DNA from: Bacilli bacterium | GTDB lineage: Bacteria > Bacillota_I > Bacilli_A > RFN20 > CAG-826 | Length of the DNA stretch: 54,422 nt | Direction: 5' to 3' | NCBI GenBank assembly: GCA_017534425.1 | Contig: JAFXWB010000054.1 | Location: 1-54,422, forward strand | Shown here: positions 16,911 through 26,168 of the stretch, piece after piece | Layout: the number at the start of each line of letters is the position of its first letter | How positions within the stretch are numbered: position 1 is the stretch's first letter | Program-made: the position numbers and the translations under genes | Notes under the pieces: model-generated | What the model saw: the letters and a program-made list of their open reading frames with translations, nothing else | Databases searched by the model: none | Told to the model about the DNA's origin: nothing

Positions 16911-18703
16911 TTTCTAAGTTCCTCCAATGAGATGTGGATGTCTTTTGGCAACGGCAAACGAGAGATTTGTCTTAAATTTTGATATGCTTTAACTAGTCTA
17001 GTAGAATCACTACGTGACAAAGCATAGACAAACATATCGCGGCCAAGCATTTTATGTAAGATTTCAGAAATTCTATTCGAGTTAGTTTTAACATTAACCT
17101 TTGAAGCGAGTTTCTCAAAGTCATAGACCAACAACAAAACATTCTTTGTCGCAACAAGAGGAGAACCATCTTTAAGTAATGCGACTAGATCACCTAATGT
17201 TGGATGTCCAAGATATGCTGTTAATTCATTCCAGCGCTTAATAATGTTTAGACGTAGTTCTCTATCGCCGAGAACCATAAATTTAATAATCATATCATCA
17301 TCAAATTCATATTTATCCCCGGTAATTTCCACAGATTTTTTCTCTTTATCGTCATCAACAAGCCAATCTGGAGCAACTGTCTCATCAACAACTTTTTCAA
17401 CTTTCGGCTCAGGTTTTGGTTCTGGCTTTGGCTGAGGTTTTGGCTGCTCAGTTATTGGCTCAGGTTTGATTTCAATAATCGGCTCAGGTTGTTGTACTGG
17501 TGCAGGCTGTGGTTGAGGAGCAACAGGCTCTTCAACTTTCGGTTCAGGTTGAATAACAGGTTCAGGCTTTGGTTCAACTTTCTTTTCAACAATAACTTGT
17601 TTTTTAACCATTACTGGGGCGGCAGCATCTTCGTAAGTAAGAAGCTTTAACAAAGCTACTTCAAATAATGTTTTGACATTACTGGCAGTTTTGAAATCTA
17701 ATTGGAGTTTTAGGAATGTTCCAATCATTTCATGAAGCTTTCTTACGTCGATTGAGTCTGCGAGAAGTTGAGCGTCGCTTTGATTTAATGTTGTTAATTC
17801 ATCAAGTTTAGATGTTTTCTTATAAATAAGAACATCTTTTAAAATTTCCAAAATATCTTGAGTTAAACGTGCAATATCAATGCCACCTTCAGAAAAGTTT
17901 TTAACTTTCTCTAAGGTAGCAGATATATCACCAGCATTAATGTCTTGAATTAAACCAACCTTTTCTTTATTTGAGATAAGGCCAAAGATTGAATAGACGT
18001 CTTCAACACTTAACGAATTATTTGAGTACGCCAAAATTTGATCAAGAATCGATAAGGCATCACGCATTCCGCCATCAGCAAGAGAAATAATTGCTCTAAC
18101 TGCAGCCTTATCATACTGAACTCCTTCTTGTTTAAGAACTGTAATCATTCTTTCTTCAATGTCAGCGTCTGCAACCTTTGTAAAGTCATAACGTTGGCAT
18201 CTAGAAAGGATAGTAGGAATAATTTGATGAGGTTCGGTTGTTGCTAAAATAAAGATGACATGTGCTGGTGGTTCTTCGAGCGTTTTAAGAAGAGCATTAA
18301 AAGCGTTGTCAGTCATCATATGAACTTCGTCAATGATATAAACTTTGTATTTTCCTTTTATTGGCAAGTAGTTGACTTTGTCAATTAAGTCTCTAACTTG
18401 TTCAACACCATTATTAGAGGCAGCGTCAATCTCAATTACATCTGGATGAGACCCTTCAGTAATTTCTATACAATTAGAACATTTATTACACTGGTGGCCA
18501 AAACCTTCTTCACAGTTAAGAGCTTTTGCAAGAAGCTTAGCCATTGTTGTTTTTCCAGTTCCTCTAGGGCCACAGAAAAGATAGGCGTGAGCAATTTTAT
18601 TATTTGCAAGAGCGTTTCTTAATGTTCTGATTATGTGTTTTTGTCCAGCAACTTCGTCAAAGGTTTGAGGACGATATGTTCTGTATAATGCTTTATATGC
18701 CAT
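16907..18703 (-). CDS. dnaX: DNA polymerase III subunit gamma/tau
   Basis: 598 residues. Walker A GPRGTGKT (about 45-52), zinc-site cysteines C64, C72, C75 and C78, DEVHMM, and sensor 1 LATTEPHQIIPTILSRCQ are all clear. This ATPase drives loading of the sliding clamp and dimerises the replicase. Between about residues 370 and 445 lies a low-complexity linker of P-x-P-E/K type repeats, followed by a C-terminal polymerase-binding domain. No obvious slippery site with a strong signal is visible, so one full-length product (tau) is expected. It is the first gene of a seven-gene leftward operon in which nearly all genes overlap. Confidence 0.96.
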   Translation of the reverse strand: MAYKALYRTYRPQTFDEVAGQKHIIRTLRNALANNKIAHAYLFCGPRGTGKTTMAKLLAKALNCEEGFGHQCNKCSNCIEITEGSHPDVIEIDAASNNGVEQVRDLIDKVNYLPIKGKYKVYIIDEVHMMTDNAFNALLKTLEEPPAHVIFILATTEPHQIIPTILSRCQRYDFTKVADADIEERMITVLKQEGVQYDKAAVRAIISLADGGMRDALSILDQILAYSNNSLSVEDVYSIFGLISNKEKVGLIQDINAGDISATLEKVKNFSEGGIDIARLTQDILEILKDVLIYKKTSKLDELTTLNQSDAQLLADSIDVRKLHEMIGTFLKLQLDFKTASNVKTLFEVALLKLLTYEDAAAPVMVKKQVIVEKKVEPKPEPVIQPEPKVEEPVAPQPQPAPVQQPEPIIEIKPEPITEQPKPQPKPEPKPEPKVEKVVDETVAPDWLVDDDKEKKSVEITGDKYEFDDDMIIKFMVLGDRELRLNIIKRWNELTAYLGHPTLGDLVALLKDGSPLVATKNVLLLVYDFEKLASKVNVKTNSNRISEILHKMLGRDMFVYALSRSDSTRLVKAYQNLRQISRLPLPKDIHISLEELRK

Positions 18704-18821
18704 AAAAATTTACCGATATAGATTTTACTTCAATTACAAAGTAAAGAAAAGTATAATCCACGAAAATTAATATAAATATTAAGAAATATGGCTTTTACTT
18801 TATCAAAACTTTTGTTTATGG

Positions 18822-18827
18822 TATAAT
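18822..18827 (+). promoter_or_regulatory. -10 box of prfA, very close to the start codon
   Basis: TATAAT ends only 10 bases before the first ATG at 18838. Initiation about seven bases downstream would place the transcript start near 18834. The -35 at 17 bases is weak (TTTATC). The mRNA would be leaderless if 18838 is the start, or have a leader of about 16 bases if 18850 is used. Confidence 0.6.
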
Positions 18828-18849
18828 CTCTCCGCTTATGGAACAAAGC

Positions 18850-19920
18850 ATGTTAAAAAGACTGCAAACCTCTGAAATGAGATTTGAGGAAGTCGAAAAA
18901 GAATTATTAGACGAAAACATCATGAAAGACATGAAACGTTTTCGTGACCTTTCTAAAGAAAGAGCCGTTCTTGAACCAGTAGTCGAAGGATATCACAAGT
19001 ATTTAAGAATAGTTTCAGACATTAAAGATGCTGAACTTATGATAAATGATTCAGATCCTGAGATTGTTGAACTCGGCCACAGTGAACACAAACGCCTTAT
19101 TGAGGAAGAAGCAAAACTCTGTGGAGAATTGAAAATCGCCCTTCTTCCAAAAGATCCTAATGATGACAAAAACATCATTGTTGAAATTCGTGGCGCAGCA
19201 GGCGGAGACGAAGGAAACATTTTTGCAGGCGACTTATTTAGAATGTATGTTAGATATGCTGAAACACAAGGATGGCGCATTCAATTAATTGATGAAAATC
19301 CATGCGAAGCCGGCGGTTATTCCTTTATATCATTCATGATAAAAGGCGATAATGTCTACTCTCGATTAAAATTTGAATCTGGTGCCCATCGTGTCCAAAG
19401 AGTTCCGAAGACAGAAGCTTCCGGAAGAATTCATACATCAACTGCTACAGTTTTGGTTATGCCGGAAATGGAAGAAATTGATGTCGAACTTAAAATGGAA
19501 GATATTCAGGTTGATACATATCGTTCACAAGGTGCTGGTGGTCAAAACGTTAACAAGACAGAATCCGCAGTTCGTATGACACATAAACCAACCGGAGTCG
19601 TCGTATCTTGCCAAACTGAAAAATCACAAATTCAAAACAGAGCAATCTGTATGCAAATGTTGAGAGCTAAAATCTATGCCAAACTACAAGAAGAACAAGA
19701 AGAAAAGTTTGGTTCTGAAAGAAAACTTAAAGTTGGAACAGGCGAGAGAAGCGAAAAGATTCGTACTTACAACTATCCACAAAACCGTGTAACTGATCAT
19801 AGAATTGGATTTACTATTCAAAAATTAGATAGAGTTATGGAAGGCGATCTTGATGAAATTCTTGATGCGCTTCAACACTTCGATCAAGAACAAAAAATGC
19901 TTGGCGATTCAAATAACTAA
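18850..19920 (+). CDS. prfA: Peptide chain release factor 1
   Basis: 356 residues from 18850. An in-frame ATG at 18838 would add four residues. I prefer 18850 because MLKRLQ aligns with the usual RF1 N-terminus and a weak GGA precedes it. It recognises UAA and UAG and releases the peptide. The codon-recognition tripeptide P-K-T lies in RVPKTEASGRIHTST, and the catalytic GGQ lies in [12 protein letters not shown]. It shares its last base with prmC, whose product methylates this GGQ glutamine. Confidence 0.96.
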   Translation: MLKRLQTSEMRFEEVEKELLDENIMKDMKRFRDLSKERAVLEPVVEGYHKYLRIVSDIKDAELMINDSDPEIVELGHSEHKRLIEEEAKLCGELKIALLPKDPNDDKNIIVEIRGAAGGDEGNIFAGDLFRMYVRYAETQGWRIQLIDENPCEAGGYSFISFMIKGDNVYSRLKFESGAHRVQRVPKTEASGRIHTSTATVLVMPEMEEIDVELKMEDIQVDTYRSQGAGGQNVNKTESAVRMTHKPTGVVVSCQTEKSQIQNRAICMQMLRAKIYAKLQEEQEEKFGSERKLKVGTGERSEKIRTYNYPQNRVTDHRIGFTIQKLDRVMEGDLDEILDALQHFDQEQKMLGDSNN

Positions 19921-20759
19921 TGACACTTTGCGAAGTTTATAAAGATTCACTCAAAAAACTAAAAAATCCAGACACTGATGAGATTTCTGTGCGCATCCTT
20001 TTGTGCCACAATAACGGAATTAAATCCATGTCTGGTTTTTATATTCACAAAAACGAAAATATTAAGGATTTACCGCTTTTTTTGAATCAACTCGAGAGAT
20101 TTATGAATGAGGAACCAATCCAATATATTCTTGGAGAAACAGAATTTTTAGGACTAGATTTTTATGTCGATAAGCGAGTTTTAATTCCAAGACAAGAAAC
20201 AGAGGAAGTAGTGACTCAAGCATATTTAAGAGCTCTTCAAGAATTTGGAGATAACGTTATAAATGTTGCAGATATTTGCTGTGGTTCTGGCGTTATGGGA
20301 ATTACATTAGCAAAAAAGTTGAAAGTTCGTTATTTGTTTATGTCTGATTTATCAGAAGACGCAATTGAAGTAGCTAAAAAGAACGCATCCAGGAACGATG
20401 TAATCGCAAATTTCTTTGTTGGAGATGCTTGTAATGAATTGGTAAAAGCAGGGGCGAAAGTTGATTTATTGGTTGCCAACCCACCATATATTTTGAACAG
20501 AGAAGATGTTGACCAATCTGTCCTTGATAATGAACCACATCTTGCTTTGTTTGCGGATGAAGAATTGAGTGTCTATAAACATATTTTTGAAGCTTTGCCT
20601 AAGATCAAAAACAAGAAACTTTTGTGTGTTTTCGAAATTGGTTATGATTTGAAGGAAAAATTAACAAAATTATTGGAAAAAACCGTAAAAAACGCTACTT
20701 TTGGGTTTGTAAAAGACATCAACGGGAAAGAAAGAATTCTTATTTTAGAGTTGAGGTAG
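19920..20759 (+). CDS. prmC: Release factor glutamine methyltransferase
   Basis: 279 residues. A SAM-binding motif (ADICCGSGVMGITLA) and the substrate-glutamine motif NPPY (187-190) identify PrmC/HemK, which N5-methylates the GGQ glutamine of RF1 and RF2. The N-terminal helical domain contains PIQYILGETEF and PRQETE. It starts at the prfA stop codon, so the modifier and its substrate are coupled. Confidence 0.96.
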   Translation: MTLCEVYKDSLKKLKNPDTDEISVRILLCHNNGIKSMSGFYIHKNENIKDLPLFLNQLERFMNEEPIQYILGETEFLGLDFYVDKRVLIPRQETEEVVTQAYLRALQEFGDNVINVADICCGSGVMGITLAKKLKVRYLFMSDLSEDAIEVAKKNASRNDVIANFFVGDACNELVKAGAKVDLLVANPPYILNREDVDQSVLDNEPHLALFADEELSVYKHIFEALPKIKNKKLLCVFEIGYDLKEKLTKLLEKTVKNATFGFVKDINGKERILILELR

Positions 20760-20771
20760 TAAAATAGAATT

Positions 20772-21389
20772 ATGAAAATTCTAAAACCAACAGAACTTGA
20801 AGAAGCCGCAAAGCTGTTAAGAGAAGGAAAGGTTATTGCCTTTCCAACTGAAACAGTATACGGATTAGGCGTAGTGTATGATAATAAGGATGCTTATGAC
20901 TCTTTGGTGGCAGTAAAAAGGCGTCCACCAGACAAACCATTCACACTAATGCTTGCTGATGTTGAGGATGTAGAGAAATATGCTGACCTCAACAAAGTAT
21001 CAAGGGCACTAATGAAAGAATTTATGCCTGGTCAATTCACATTAATAACTAAAGCAAAACCAGGGCTCCCTTCATGGTGTGTTTCAAGTATTGGTAATGT
21101 TGGGATTAGAATCGCTGATTATGATTTAATTCGAGACTTAATTAGGAAAACTGGAAAACCGCTCCTTGTTCCTAGTGCGAATAAGTCTGGTGAAAAACCA
21201 GGAACAACCGCTTATGAAGTTGTTGAGGCATTTGGTGAAGAACTTGCAGCTGTAGTAGATGGCAAAACCGTTACTAATGTTCCTTCGACAATAGTCTTGG
21301 TTGAGGATAAATTTACCCAAATCTTAAGAGAAGGTGCTATAAAAATTGAAGATATAAAAAGAGTTGTCTCGGAGGAGAAAGAAATATGA
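20772..21389 (+). CDS. tsaC: L-threonylcarbamoyladenylate synthase
   Basis: 205 residues of the YrdC/Sua5 fold: FPTETVYGLG, KRRPPDKPFTLML, and SANKSGEKPG. It makes threonylcarbamoyl-AMP from threonine, bicarbonate and ATP for the t6A37 tRNA modification. The protein has the YrdC core and lacks the extra Sua5 C-terminal domain. It ends in ATGA, overlapping rpiB. Confidence 0.94.
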   Translation: MKILKPTELEEAAKLLREGKVIAFPTETVYGLGVVYDNKDAYDSLVAVKRRPPDKPFTLMLADVEDVEKYADLNKVSRALMKEFMPGQFTLITKAKPGLPSWCVSSIGNVGIRIADYDLIRDLIRKTGKPLLVPSANKSGEKPGTTAYEVVEAFGEELAAVVDGKTVTNVPSTIVLVEDKFTQILREGAIKIEDIKRVVSEEKEI

Positions 21390-21814
21390 AAGTAGTAATT
21401 GCATCAGATCACGCAGGTTATGCATATAAAGAAGAAATAAAAGCCTTTTTAAATTCCAAAGGCATTACAGTCATTGATGTTGGAACAAACTCAACTGAAT
21501 CTTGTGATTACCCAATATTTGCGCACCAAGCCGCAGAGAAGATTGCTGGTGGTGAAGCTGAGTTTGGAGTTTTAGTCTGCTCAAGTGGTGAAGGAATTGC
21601 AATTGCTGCAAACAAAACAAAAGGCGTTCGTGCAGGTATTGCATATAATGACGAGGTGGCAGGCCTTATGAGGCAGCACAACAACGCTAACATGATTGCG
21701 TTTGGAGCAACATTTATGAAACTCCCTGATGTTCTAAGAAGAATTGAAATATTTCTTAAAACTCCATTTGAGGGCGGCCGTCACGAGAGAAGAGTAAAAG
21801 AGATCGAAAACTAA
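21386..21814 (+). CDS. rpiB: Ribose-5-phosphate isomerase B
   Basis: 142 residues, RpiB/LacAB family. SDHAGYAYKE (D8, H9), C65 in CSSGEGIAIAAN, and H98 in RQHNNANM are the active-site residues. C65 with the GEGI loop favours RpiB over LacA/LacB. It interconverts ribose-5-P and ribulose-5-P. The AGGAG RBS lies inside tsaC. It is the last gene of the prfA operon. Confidence 0.94.
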   Translation: MKVVIASDHAGYAYKEEIKAFLNSKGITVIDVGTNSTESCDYPIFAHQAAEKIAGGEAEFGVLVCSSGEGIAIAANKTKGVRAGIAYNDEVAGLMRQHNNANMIAFGATFMKLPDVLRRIEIFLKTPFEGGRHERRVKEIEN

Positions 21815-21842
21815 ACTCAAAATTTATTTCAAATATTATTTG

Positions 21843-21876
21843 AAAAAATGCGTGAAATCGCATTTTTTCTTTTTTC
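21843..21876 (+). terminator. Terminator of the prfA-rpiB operon
   Basis: AAAAAATGCG (21843-21852) and CGCATTTTTT (21859-21868) form a 10-bp stem with a six-base loop, followed by CTTTTTT. A smaller inverted repeat, TTTCAAAT/ATTTGAAA, lies just upstream. Confidence 0.85.
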
Positions 21877-21894
21877 ACCTGGATATATATAGTG

Positions 21895-23052
21895 ATGGGA
21901 AATAATTTTGTCTGCCCTAAATGTGGTAATCAAGATCCTAAATATATTGGATTTTTGAACGGAAAGCCTTACTGTCGTTTTTGCATAACAATGAACGGCA
22001 AACAAGCCGAACAAAAAAGACGCGGTCATGGTTCAGTTGTTTTAAAACTTGGCTATTCTCTTTCAAAAGATCAAAAAAGACTTTCAGAACAAATTGTCTC
22101 CAATTACAAAAACGGAATTGATACTTTGGTTAACGCGGTTTGTGGAGCAGGCAAGACAGAACTAATTTATGCTGTCATGGCGTATTGTTTATCTTTAGGG
22201 AAAGCCGTAGCCTTTGCTGTTCCTAGGAGAGATGTTGTTATCGAATTATCTCAAAGAATTCATATGGTTTTTCCAAATAATTCTATTGTTTCAGTATATG
22301 GAGGACATACGGAAAAATTGGCAGCAGATATAGTTGTGCTAACAACACATCAACTCTATAGATATGAAAAATATTTTGACTTAATCATATTGGATGAAAT
22401 TGACGCCTTTCCATTTAACAACAATGAACTTTTACACTCGATGTTCTTTAGAGCGATTAAAGGAAATATTGTAATGATGTCGGCGACCCCATCTGAAGAT
22501 GTTATTGAATTCTTTAGTCAAAAAGGGAAGCAGATTTTAGAGTTAAACACGCGTTTTCACAAGCACCCATTGCCAGTACCACAAGTAGTAGTGAGAATCG
22601 GGATTTTGAAATTCTCATACTTGGTTACAAAGCTAAGAAACTTTATTCAGAACGGTAAAAAAGTTTTCGTTTTTGCCCCGACAATTTCAAGGTGCGAAAC
22701 AGTATATAAATTTTTAAAAATATTCGTGAAAAACGGTGCTTTTGTGCATTCTAAGTGTAAGAATAGAACTCAAATTATATCTACATTTAAGAAGGGTGGA
22801 TACGATTATTTAGTTACCACAGCAGTTCTAGAAAGAGGCGTTACTTTTAAAGATCTTCAAGTCATTATTTATGATGCTGATAATGAACTTTATAATTCAC
22901 AAACATTAATTCAGATTTCAGGAAGGGTAGGTAGAAAAATTGATGCTCCAGAAGGTGAAGTTGTTTTTCTCGTCAATAAAAGAACGAGCGAAATCAATAA
23001 TGCAATCACAACAATCGAAAGCAAAAACAGACATTTGCAAAATATGCTTTAA
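21895..23052 (+). CDS. comFA: ComFA-like DNA helicase/translocase
   Basis: 386 residues from the ATG at 21895; a GTG at 21892 is an alternative. An N-terminal zinc-ribbon (C7, C10, C27, C30) precedes a superfamily 2 helicase core. Walker A is CGAGKTE (about 83-89), motif II is DEID, motif III is SATP, and the C-terminal motifs include TAVLERGVTF and QISGRVGR. ComFA is the ATPase that helps single-stranded DNA enter during natural transformation. The adjacent comFC supports the call. No comE or comG genes are in the window, so competence is not demonstrated. No clear SD precedes the start. Confidence 0.92.
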   Translation: MGNNFVCPKCGNQDPKYIGFLNGKPYCRFCITMNGKQAEQKRRGHGSVVLKLGYSLSKDQKRLSEQIVSNYKNGIDTLVNAVCGAGKTELIYAVMAYCLSLGKAVAFAVPRRDVVIELSQRIHMVFPNNSIVSVYGGHTEKLAADIVVLTTHQLYRYEKYFDLIILDEIDAFPFNNNELLHSMFFRAIKGNIVMMSATPSEDVIEFFSQKGKQILELNTRFHKHPLPVPQVVVRIGILKFSYLVTKLRNFIQNGKKVFVFAPTISRCETVYKFLKIFVKNGAFVHSKCKNRTQIISTFKKGGYDYLVTTAVLERGVTFKDLQVIIYDADNELYNSQTLIQISGRVGRKIDAPEGEVVFLVNKRTSEINNAITTIESKNRHLQNML

Positions 23053-23641
23053 TCCAATTGAACAAAATACGTTCCACTCGTTGTTGTGTAAACACGCGAC
23101 AATATGCCATGAATGTCTGTTAAAATTCGGTCCAGTTTTGAACACCTTTAAGGTTGATGATATTGAATGTTTTCATATATATTTTTACAATGAAAAAGTG
23201 CAAGAACTTTTGTATCAATTTAAGGGGTGTTATGACTATGAATTATATTCTGTCTTTTTAGAATATTATTCGAGTTACTTAAACATTAAGTTTAAAGATT
23301 ATGAAATTGTGCCTGCTCCATCTTCAAAAAAGAGCGATAAAGATAGAGGGTTTAATCATGTTGAAGAAATGTTCAAAACCTTAAGATTAAAAATGAATAA
23401 ATGCATACACAAAACAAAGCAAAGAAAGCAAGCAGATTTGACAACAAAAGAAAGAGAAAAAATAGGCGATTATTTGGTTATTGATGATGTTAATTTAAGT
23501 AACAAAAAAATTCTGTTGGTGGATGATGTCTATACAACTGGTTCGACCATTAAATCAATGATTCAACTTGTAAAACAAAAAGGTGCAAAAAAGATAAAAG
23601 TTTTGTTGATGTCAAAAACAATTGATTTGGAAAAGAGATGA
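23000..23641 (+). CDS. comFC: ComFC/GntX-type phosphoribosyltransferase-fold protein
   Basis: About 213 residues from the ATG at 23000. An N-terminal cysteine cluster (CKICFNPI, CHEC) suggests a zinc ribbon. The C-terminal PRTase motif ILLVDDVYTTGST and APSSKKSDKDRGFNH identify ComFC. It interacts with ComFA in DNA uptake; its enzymatic activity is uncertain. The start is ambiguous: an ATG at 22943 is also in frame, giving an overlap with comFA of 53 or about 110 bases. Both overlaps are unusually long. A competing role in general PRTase chemistry cannot be excluded. Confidence 0.88.
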   Translation: MQSQQSKAKTDICKICFNPIEQNTFHSLLCKHATICHECLLKFGPVLNTFKVDDIECFHIYFYNEKVQELLYQFKGCYDYELYSVFLEYYSSYLNIKFKDYEIVPAPSSKKSDKDRGFNHVEEMFKTLRLKMNKCIHKTKQRKQADLTTKEREKIGDYLVIDDVNLSNKKILLVDDVYTTGSTIKSMIQLVKQKGAKKIKVLLMSKTIDLEKR

Positions 23642-23671
23642 TAGAGTAGATTTTTAACTATAATAATTAAG

Positions 23672-23699
23672 TTGCTATACCAATTATATTTGGTAAAAT
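23672..23699 (+). promoter_or_regulatory. Promoter of secA with extended -10
   Basis: TTGCTA (23672-23677), a 16-base spacer and TAAAAT (23694-23699), preceded by TGG, an extended -10 element. It is 29 bases upstream of the secA start. Confidence 0.65.
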
Positions 23700-23728
23700 A
23701 CTAAATTGACCCGTTAAGGAGTAATACT

Positions 23729-26167
23729 ATGGCAAATTTCATTGAAAAATTATTTAGAGTCGACGAACGTGTATTGAAGAAATACAGCAAGATGGCCGAC
23801 AAAGTTTTAGCCTATGAAGACGAAATGGCTAAGCTTTCAAACGAAGAATTACAAGCAAAAACCCCATATTTTAAGGATCTTTTGGCAAAAGGCGCAACAT
23901 TAGAGGATATCAAATTCGAAGCCATGGCAGTTGCTCGTGAAGCCGCAAGAAGAACCTTAGGTCAATTCCCATATAAAGTTCAAGTTATTGGTGCTCTTGT
24001 TATGCATGATGGCGATGTCGCCGAAATGAGAACTGGCGAAGGTAAGACCTTAACCGCAACAATGGCAATTTATTTAAATGCACTCGAGGGTAAAGGCGCA
24101 TATGTCGTTACAGTTAACGAATACCTTGCTCAACGTGACGCTGAGTGGATGGGACAAATTTATCGTTTCTTAGGTTTAACAGTAGGATGTAATATTCATG
24201 ACCTCACAACCCAAGAAAAACAACAACAACATTTGTGTGATATTTGTTATACAACTAACTCTGAGTTAGGTTTTGATTACTTAAGAGATAACATGGCTAA
24301 CACAAGAGCTCGTAGAGTTCTTCGTGGTTTAAATTATGCAGTTATCGACGAAGCTGACTCGATTTTAATTGATGAATCAAGAACCCCACTTATTATTTCA
24401 GGTCAAGCAAGAACAAGCGCATCTTCTTACAAGACTTACGACTTATTTGCAAAAGCACTCAGAAGAAACGTTGACTTCGAAATTGATATTAAAGAAAAGA
24501 CCTGTTCATTAACTGAAGCAGGAAATAAACGTGCTGAACAACTCTTTGGAGTTGATAATCTTTATGGCCCAGATCATCAAGAAGATCTCCACAGAATTCA
24601 ACAAGCTTTGAAAGCTAACTACATCATGACACGTGATGTTGAATACATGGTTGATCAAAATGGTGAAATTCAATTAATTGACCAATCAACTGGACGTATT
24701 CTTAAAGGACGTGAATATAGTGATGGCTTACAACAAGCTATTCAAGCTAAAGAAAACGTCAAAATTAAAGAAGAAACAGTCACAATGGCAACAATTACTT
24801 ATCAGAACTTCTTTAGACTTTTCAAAAAGATGTCTGGTATGACTGGTACTGCAAAGACCGAAGAAGAAGAATTCCAAAAGATCTACAACATGAGAGTTGT
24901 TGTTATTCCAACAAATAGACCAGTTATTCGTGAAGATGCAATAGATTATATCTATGCTCACAAGACTGAAAAACTTGCTGAACTTGTTAAGGAAGTAAAA
25001 GAGAGACATGAAAAAGGGCAACCAATTTTAATTGGTACAGTCTCAGTTGAATCTTCTGAAGAAGTTTCAGCATTGCTCGATAAAGAAGGTCTTAAACACG
25101 AAACATTAAATGCTAAGAACCATGCTCGTGAAGCTGAAATTATTGCACATGCCGGTGAAAAAGGTGCCATTACAGTTGCTACCAACATGGCTGGTCGTGG
25201 TACCGATATTAAAATTGATGACGAAGTTAAGGCTTTAGGTGGTTTATGTGTTTTTGGTACAGAGAGACACGAATCACGTCGTATTGATAACCAGTTACGT
25301 GGACGTTCTGGACGTCAAGGTGACCCAGGATTCTCTAGATTCTACGTTTCTTTTGATGACGATCTCTTAAAGAGATTTGCTGCAGAATCTATTCAAGCAC
25401 GTATTGAATCTTTTGGTCCAGGACCACTTGAATCGAAACTTTTCTCTGCCGTTATCACAAACGCTCAAAAACAAATTGAAGGTCAAAACTTCGATATTCG
25501 TAAGAATCTTCTTGATTACGATGATGTTATTTCAAGACAACGTAAAGCCATTTACGAAAAACGTGATGCAATCATTTACGCTGAAGACATCACTGATATG
25601 ATTGAAGAGTTCTTCAGAGTTGGTGGATATTGCTTAGCAAGAAAAGCATTACCAGAAGGTACAAACGACGATCTTATTTCAGGTGAACTTCTTAAGAAAG
25701 TTCTTGAACCAAAGTTTGTTCCAGTAGGTTCATTTAATGAAGCACTTTATGATGAAGCTCCTCTTGAGGATGCAGGACAAGATTTAGGTGACTTCCTTTT
25801 AGATAACTATTATGTCCGTCGCAAACAATGGGGTGAAGATATCGCAAAACAAGTTGAAAGAGACATTTGTTTACAAACCATTGACCAAAACTGGACTAAA
25901 CAAATTGATACAATGGCAAGACTTCGTGAAGGTATTCACCTACGTAGTTATGCTAATACAAACCCACTTCAAGATTACGTTAATGAAGGACAAGCCCTCT
26001 TTAGAGAATGTTTAGAGAACATCTCTCAAGAAGTAGTTTTCAAGTTCCTCAACGTAATTGTCCAAATTAAGAAACCTGCTGAACAGGCTCCAAAAGAAGA
26101 TGTTGAAGCCACTAAACCAATAGAAGAAGACGTTGTTGACGTCGAATCCAAAGACAAAAAGGAATAA
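23729..26167 (+). CDS. secA: Preprotein translocase ATPase SecA
   Basis: 812 residues. Walker A RTGEGKT (about 101-107), VNEYLAQRDAEWM, the DEAD-type motif VIDEADSILIDE, and TNMAGRGTDIK are diagnostic. SecA drives secretory proteins through SecYEG. The protein ends in an acidic tail with no CxCxxxxxxxxCH zinc motif, so the SecB/lipid-binding C-terminal tail is absent. AAGGAG precedes the ATG. It is followed after one base by prfB, as in many Firmicutes. Confidence 0.98.
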   Translation: MANFIEKLFRVDERVLKKYSKMADKVLAYEDEMAKLSNEELQAKTPYFKDLLAKGATLEDIKFEAMAVAREAARRTLGQFPYKVQVIGALVMHDGDVAEMRTGEGKTLTATMAIYLNALEGKGAYVVTVNEYLAQRDAEWMGQIYRFLGLTVGCNIHDLTTQEKQQQHLCDICYTTNSELGFDYLRDNMANTRARRVLRGLNYAVIDEADSILIDESRTPLIISGQARTSASSYKTYDLFAKALRRNVDFEIDIKEKTCSLTEAGNKRAEQLFGVDNLYGPDHQEDLHRIQQALKANYIMTRDVEYMVDQNGEIQLIDQSTGRILKGREYSDGLQQAIQAKENVKIKEETVTMATITYQNFFRLFKKMSGMTGTAKTEEEEFQKIYNMRVVVIPTNRPVIREDAIDYIYAHKTEKLAELVKEVKERHEKGQPILIGTVSVESSEEVSALLDKEGLKHETLNAKNHAREAEIIAHAGEKGAITVATNMAGRGTDIKIDDEVKALGGLCVFGTERHESRRIDNQLRGRSGRQGDPGFSRFYVSFDDDLLKRFAAESIQARIESFGPGPLESKLFSAVITNAQKQIEGQNFDIRKNLLDYDDVISRQRKAIYEKRDAIIYAEDITDMIEEFFRVGGYCLARKALPEGTNDDLISGELLKKVLEPKFVPVGSFNEALYDEAPLEDAGQDLGDFLLDNYYVRRKQWGEDIAKQVERDICLQTIDQNWTKQIDTMARLREGIHLRSYANTNPLQDYVNEGQALFRECLENISQEVVFKFLNVIVQIKKPAEQAPKEDVEATKPIEEDVVDVESKDKKE

Positions 26168-26168
26168 G

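Noticed and set aside
17330-17350. dnaX programmed frameshift at a run of six A (minus strand, K-K codons)
   Set aside because: No clear slippery heptamer in phase with a stimulatory stem was found; evidence is too weak.
18704-18821. SRP RNA gene next to dnaX, as in many Firmicutes
   Set aside because: The gap is only 134 bases, AT-rich, and lacks the GGAA/GCAG-type hairpin.
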